From NCBI GenBank assembly GCA_937864935.1, contig CALMDN010000045.1, positions 1 to 8,166 of the forward strand: a stretch of 8,166 nucleotides of DNA, in the 5' to 3' direction. This stretch comes from an uncultured Bacteroidales bacterium (lineage in GTDB: Bacteria > Bacteroidota > Bacteroidia > Bacteroidales > Lentimicrobiaceae). Shown piece by piece: positions 5,748-8,166 of this stretch (position 1 is its first letter; each line of letters starts with the position of its first letter). The position numbers were made by a program, and so were the translations under genes. The notes under the pieces were generated by a model, which searched no databases, was not told where the DNA came from, and saw nothing but the letters and a program-made list of their open reading frames with translations.

Positions 5748-7937
5748 ATGATGAACAGAATTCTTGTAAGGCTGACTCTCTTTTTTGTACTTGTTACAGG
5801 TACAGGCTTTCAATTATTTGCGGCTGAAACAGAGAGAACCGGCAAAGAAGACATCAGGCAGTTGAATGTTCTGGTTTCGGAAATGCTCTCACAATCGCCC
5901 GACAAGGCACTCGCCCTCGGTATTGAAGCACTGAAGAAAGCAAATGAAACCCTCGACAAGAACAATTCACAGGAGAACAAAAAACACAAAGCGGATGCAC
6001 TCAAGAATTTAGGCACCGCCCATTACTACCTCTCCAATTTCCGTCAGGCCCTGGAATATTATGAACAGGCACTGCTGATCTACCGGCAGATCAAAAACAA
6101 CGAAGGAATCGGTTCAACCCTGAACAATTCAGGATTGATTCTTGAAATACAGGGTGACTATTCCGGATCGCTGAAGAGATACAATGAGGCTGCGATTATC
6201 TTTTCCAAATCAGGCGAGGAAAGCAAACTTGCGCTTTCATATACCAACCTCGGCAATGCTTACTACAACCTCGGGCGTTTCGATAAAGCCCTTGATTACC
6301 TTAGCCAGGCACTGAAAATCAATGAGACTTCCGGCGACAGCACCAGTCTGTCGAAATCATACAACAACATCGGCAATGTTTTTCTTAGCCTTAAAGATTT
6401 CAAGGTGGCGATTGACTATTACCATAGAGCCGAACTGATCAACAAACGTCAGAAGAACCTGAAAAGCCTGTCAACCAGTTACAGCAACCTTGGCATTGCC
6501 ATGCAATCGATGGGTAAATTCGATGAGGCTCTTGATTATAACCGTCTTTCAATTGAAACAGCCCGCAGTGTGAACGACCAGATGGGGATCATCTCAAGTC
6601 TGCTCAATATCGGAAATATCTACCAGGAAACAGGAGACTACAGCCAGTCGCTGATCAATTACAGAGAAGCCCTGAGGCTTTCAAACAACAACTATGACGG
6701 GTACCTGCATGCCTCCATTCTTACAAGCCTCGGAGCGTTGAGAATCAAGCAGCATGAGTATGATGAAGCCATCTCAGAACTGGTTGAAGCATTGAAATTC
6801 GCTGAAAAATCAGGGTCAGCGATTTTATTACAAAACATTTACGCCAACCTGGCCGATGCCTGGGAAGCAAAAGGGGATTATAAAAGGGCATTTGAGTATC
6901 TGACCAAACACGAATCGAGTTCTGACAGCATCTACAACCAGGAGAGCAACGAACGCCTCAACCGTTTAAGGGTCAGTTTCGAATCGGAACAAACCGAACG
7001 TGACAATCAGTTGCTGAGGCAGCAGAACATCTTCAGCCAGCTGGCACTCAAAAGGCAGCAGACCATCCGCAACCTGTTGATCGCCATATCAGTAATAATC
7101 ATCGTTTCATTGGTTTTCCTCTATTCCCTTTACCAGGGAAGGAAGAAGAAAAGCGAACTGCTTGCTCAGCGTACCGAGCAGATTCTCAGACAAAAGGAGG
7201 AGCTCGGGTTATTGTACAAAGAGCAGTACAAGCAGAACGAAACAAAAAATAAATTCTTCAGTATCATTGCACACGACCTCAAATCACCTTTCCAGTCTAT
7301 TCTTGGTTTTTCCGAGCTGCTCAGCACTGAATATGAGTATCTTACTGAAGAACAGCGAAAAGAAGCCGCCACCAATATCCTCAGTGTTTCGAACGACACC
7401 TACCGGTTGATCGAAAACCTGCTTGAATGGGGCCGGACCCAGACAGGCGCAGTAAAAGCAGCTTTCAGGTCGTTCAATGTCAAAGACCTGGTTGCTGAAA
7501 CCCTCCCCTTATTTCAGGCACCCCTGAAAAAGAAAAGCATTGAGTTCAGCTATGATCTTCCTGCCCTGATTCAGGCATGGGCCGATTACGATATGATTAT
7601 GGCTGTTTTCCGTAACATTGTCTCCAATGCAATCAAATTTACCCCGGTGGGTGGCAGTATCCACATAAAACTAAGCCAGACCACCGATATGGTTATCCTC
7701 AGTGTTACCGACACCGGCACCGGTATGGAACCCGAAATTCTCGAGCGGCTGTTTACCTTCGACCCCAAAGTGCAGCGCGCCGGCACCATGGGTGAACGGG
7801 GTACCGGATTAGGCCTCGCCCTCTGCCTCGAGTTTATGGAACTCAACCATGGTAAGATCAAGGTTGAAAGTACGCCCGGCAAAGGAAGCACCTTCATGAT
7901 TATGATGCAGCCGGTCAGTCGCAGAGCGGCAGAATAG
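5748..7937 (+). CDS. TPR-repeat membrane sensor histidine kinase (no receiver domain)
   Basis: This 729-residue two-component sensor has an N-terminal signal peptide or anchor (about 5-26, ending FAAE) that sends the sensor region to the periplasm. Eight TPR units cover about 80-396. Their N-L/I-G landmark falls at residues 87, 127, 167, 207, 247, 287, 327 and 367, an exact 40-residue step; the second unit has SG and the last LA in place of LG/IG. A charged coiled coil (about 398-440), one membrane helix (about 442-461) and a second coiled coil (about 465-500) link to the kinase core. HisKA has the H-box FFSIIAHDLKSP with phospho-acceptor His509. The HATPase domain shows N-box FRNIVSNAIKF (Asn623, Asn627), G1 DTGTGM (Asp655) and G2 GTGLGL (685-690). 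All catalytic residues are present, so it should be active. There is no receiver domain and no regulator gene nearby, so its partner lies elsewhere. A second ATG at 5751 is an equally possible start. Confidence 0.93.
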   Translation: MMNRILVRLTLFFVLVTGTGFQLFAAETERTGKEDIRQLNVLVSEMLSQSPDKALALGIEALKKANETLDKNNSQENKKHKADALKNLGTAHYYLSNFRQALEYYEQALLIYRQIKNNEGIGSTLNNSGLILEIQGDYSGSLKRYNEAAIIFSKSGEESKLALSYTNLGNAYYNLGRFDKALDYLSQALKINETSGDSTSLSKSYNNIGNVFLSLKDFKVAIDYYHRAELINKRQKNLKSLSTSYSNLGIAMQSMGKFDEALDYNRLSIETARSVNDQMGIISSLLNIGNIYQETGDYSQSLINYREALRLSNNNYDGYLHASILTSLGALRIKQHEYDEAISELVEALKFAEKSGSAILLQNIYANLADAWEAKGDYKRAFEYLTKHESSSDSIYNQESNERLNRLRVSFESEQTERDNQLLRQQNIFSQLALKRQQTIRNLLIAISVIIIVSLVFLYSLYQGRKKKSELLAQRTEQILRQKEELGLLYKEQYKQNETKNKFFSIIAHDLKSPFQSILGFSELLSTEYEYLTEEQRKEAATNILSVSNDTYRLIENLLEWGRTQTGAVKAAFRSFNVKDLVAETLPLFQAPLKKKSIEFSYDLPALIQAWADYDMIMAVFRNIVSNAIKFTPVGGSIHIKLSQTTDMVILSVTDTGTGMEPEILERLFTFDPKVQRAGTMGERGTGLGLALCLEFMELNHGKIKVESTPGKGSTFMIMMQPVSRRAAE

Positions 7938-7938
7938 G

Positions 7939-7981
7939 CCCCCTCTTCTTTCTTCTTAATCCCTTCTTACCCTCCCATTCT
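7939..7981 (+). terminator. C-rich, G-free stretch after the kinase gene, possible Rho-type site
   Basis: Immediately after the TAG stop, 43 nt contain no G at all: 20 C, 19 T and 4 A. There is no hairpin or U-run here. An unstructured C-rich, G-poor transcript segment after a stop codon is the classical description of a Rho-utilisation site, so Rho-dependent termination of the kinase transcript is an inference. The stretch lies between the kinase and the separate ettA promoter. Confidence 0.25.
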
Positions 7982-7996
7982 GAATTTATGGCACAA

Positions 7997-8014
7997 TTTG
8001 CGTATGTTTGCGTA
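7997..8014 (+). repeat. Two direct copies of TTTGCGTA, 10 bp apart, at the ettA promoter
   Basis: TTTGCGTA occurs at 7997-8004 and again at 8007-8014, so the copies are offset by 10 bp, about one turn of the helix. They flank and include the -7 box of ettA. This could be a regulator-binding direct repeat or a small tandem duplication. Confidence 0.35.
8003..8010 (+). promoter_or_regulatory. Bacteroidota -7 box for ettA
   Basis: TATGTTTG matches TAnnTTTG exactly. Twenty nt upstream TCTG (7979-7982) is one mismatch from the -33 TTTG. Initiation near 8017 would leave about 10 nt before the ATG at 8028. Confidence 0.48.
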
Positions 8015-8027
8015 AAGAAATTCAGAC

Positions 8028-8166
8028 ATGGCAGACGATAAAAAAATAATCTTTTCAATGGTTGGTGTAGGAAAAACTGTTCCGGTAAACCGCCAGATTA
8101 TCAAAGACATATACCTTTCGTTCTACTATGGTGCCAAAATCGGCATCATCGGTCTCAACGGATCCG
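8028..8166 (+). CDS. ettA: EttA, ABC-F translation factor (N-terminal 46 residues, cut by window end)
   Basis: The 46 visible residues open MADDKKIIFSMVGVGKTV and end in GAKIGIIGLNGS, the beginning of the first Walker A loop (GxNGSGKS). The spacing and wording (an N-terminal V-G-K-x-V-P block, IIKDIYLSFYYGAKIG, then GLNG) match the EttA branch of the ABC-F family closely. E. coli EttA has the same layout with GAKIGVLGLNGAGKS. EttA is a cytoplasmic ATPase that binds the ribosomal E site and gates the first peptide bond according to energy state. The rest of the gene, expected to total about 560 codons, lies beyond the window. It has its own promoter and stands apart from the kinase. Confidence 0.9.
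   Translation, partial: MADDKKIIFSMVGVGKTVPVNRQIIKDIYLSFYYGAKIGIIGLNGS

Noticed and set aside
1..8166. CRISPR arrays, tRNA or rRNA genes, insertion sequences, phage or defence genes
   Set aside because: No regularly spaced repeats, no tRNA-like cloverleaf sequence, no transposase or integrase motifs and no terminal inverted repeats were seen by eye on either strand.

Overview
The window reads as a chromosomal segment of a Bacteroidota bacterium, probably Bacteroidia-like; genus cannot be decided from sequence alone. The evidence is a Bacteroidota-type -7 element (TAnnTTTG) in front of almost every transcription unit, no convincing Shine-Dalgarno sequences, an LptF/LptG permease with the long helical periplasmic insertion I associate with this phylum, a TPR-containing sensor histidine kinase of the type common there, and a Bacteroidota-like EttA N-terminus. 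Base composition looks even throughout, and I see no mobile elements, RNA genes or CRISPR.

Left part, minus strand (1-1612). A very short signal-peptide ORF (50-166) has its own -7 box. It is either a small exported peptide or the 5' remnant of a secreted-protein gene. Upstream of it lies a YghO-like GNAT-fold acyltransferase (390-1580) with a good promoter. Overlapping inverted repeats lie between the two genes.

Middle, plus strand (1720-5666). Divergently from the acyltransferase runs an LptF/LptG-family lipopolysaccharide-export permease (best start GTG 1748). It overlaps by 4 bp a family-4 glycosyltransferase (3211-4413). A second family-4 glycosyltransferase of the TIGR03087 type follows after 68 bp, with its own -7 box. 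Together they suggest a small cell-envelope glycan or lipid assembly and export locus: the glycosyltransferases extend a surface glycan on the cytoplasmic face, and the permease extracts lipid for transport to the outer membrane. The substrate is not revealed.

Right part, plus strand (5715-8166). A 729-residue membrane histidine kinase carries eight TPR units in exact 40-residue register, one transmembrane helix, and HisKA and HATPase domains. It has no receiver domain and no response regulator in view. A perfect 16-bp palindrome overlaps its predicted -7 box. A G-free, C/T-rich stretch follows its stop codon, and the window ends 46 codons into ettA, an ABC-F translation factor.

Nothing here is clearly a new system. 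The points most worth a second look are the palindrome at the kinase promoter, the orphan TPR kinase itself, the permease-glycosyltransferase coupling, and the short signal-peptide ORF at the left edge.
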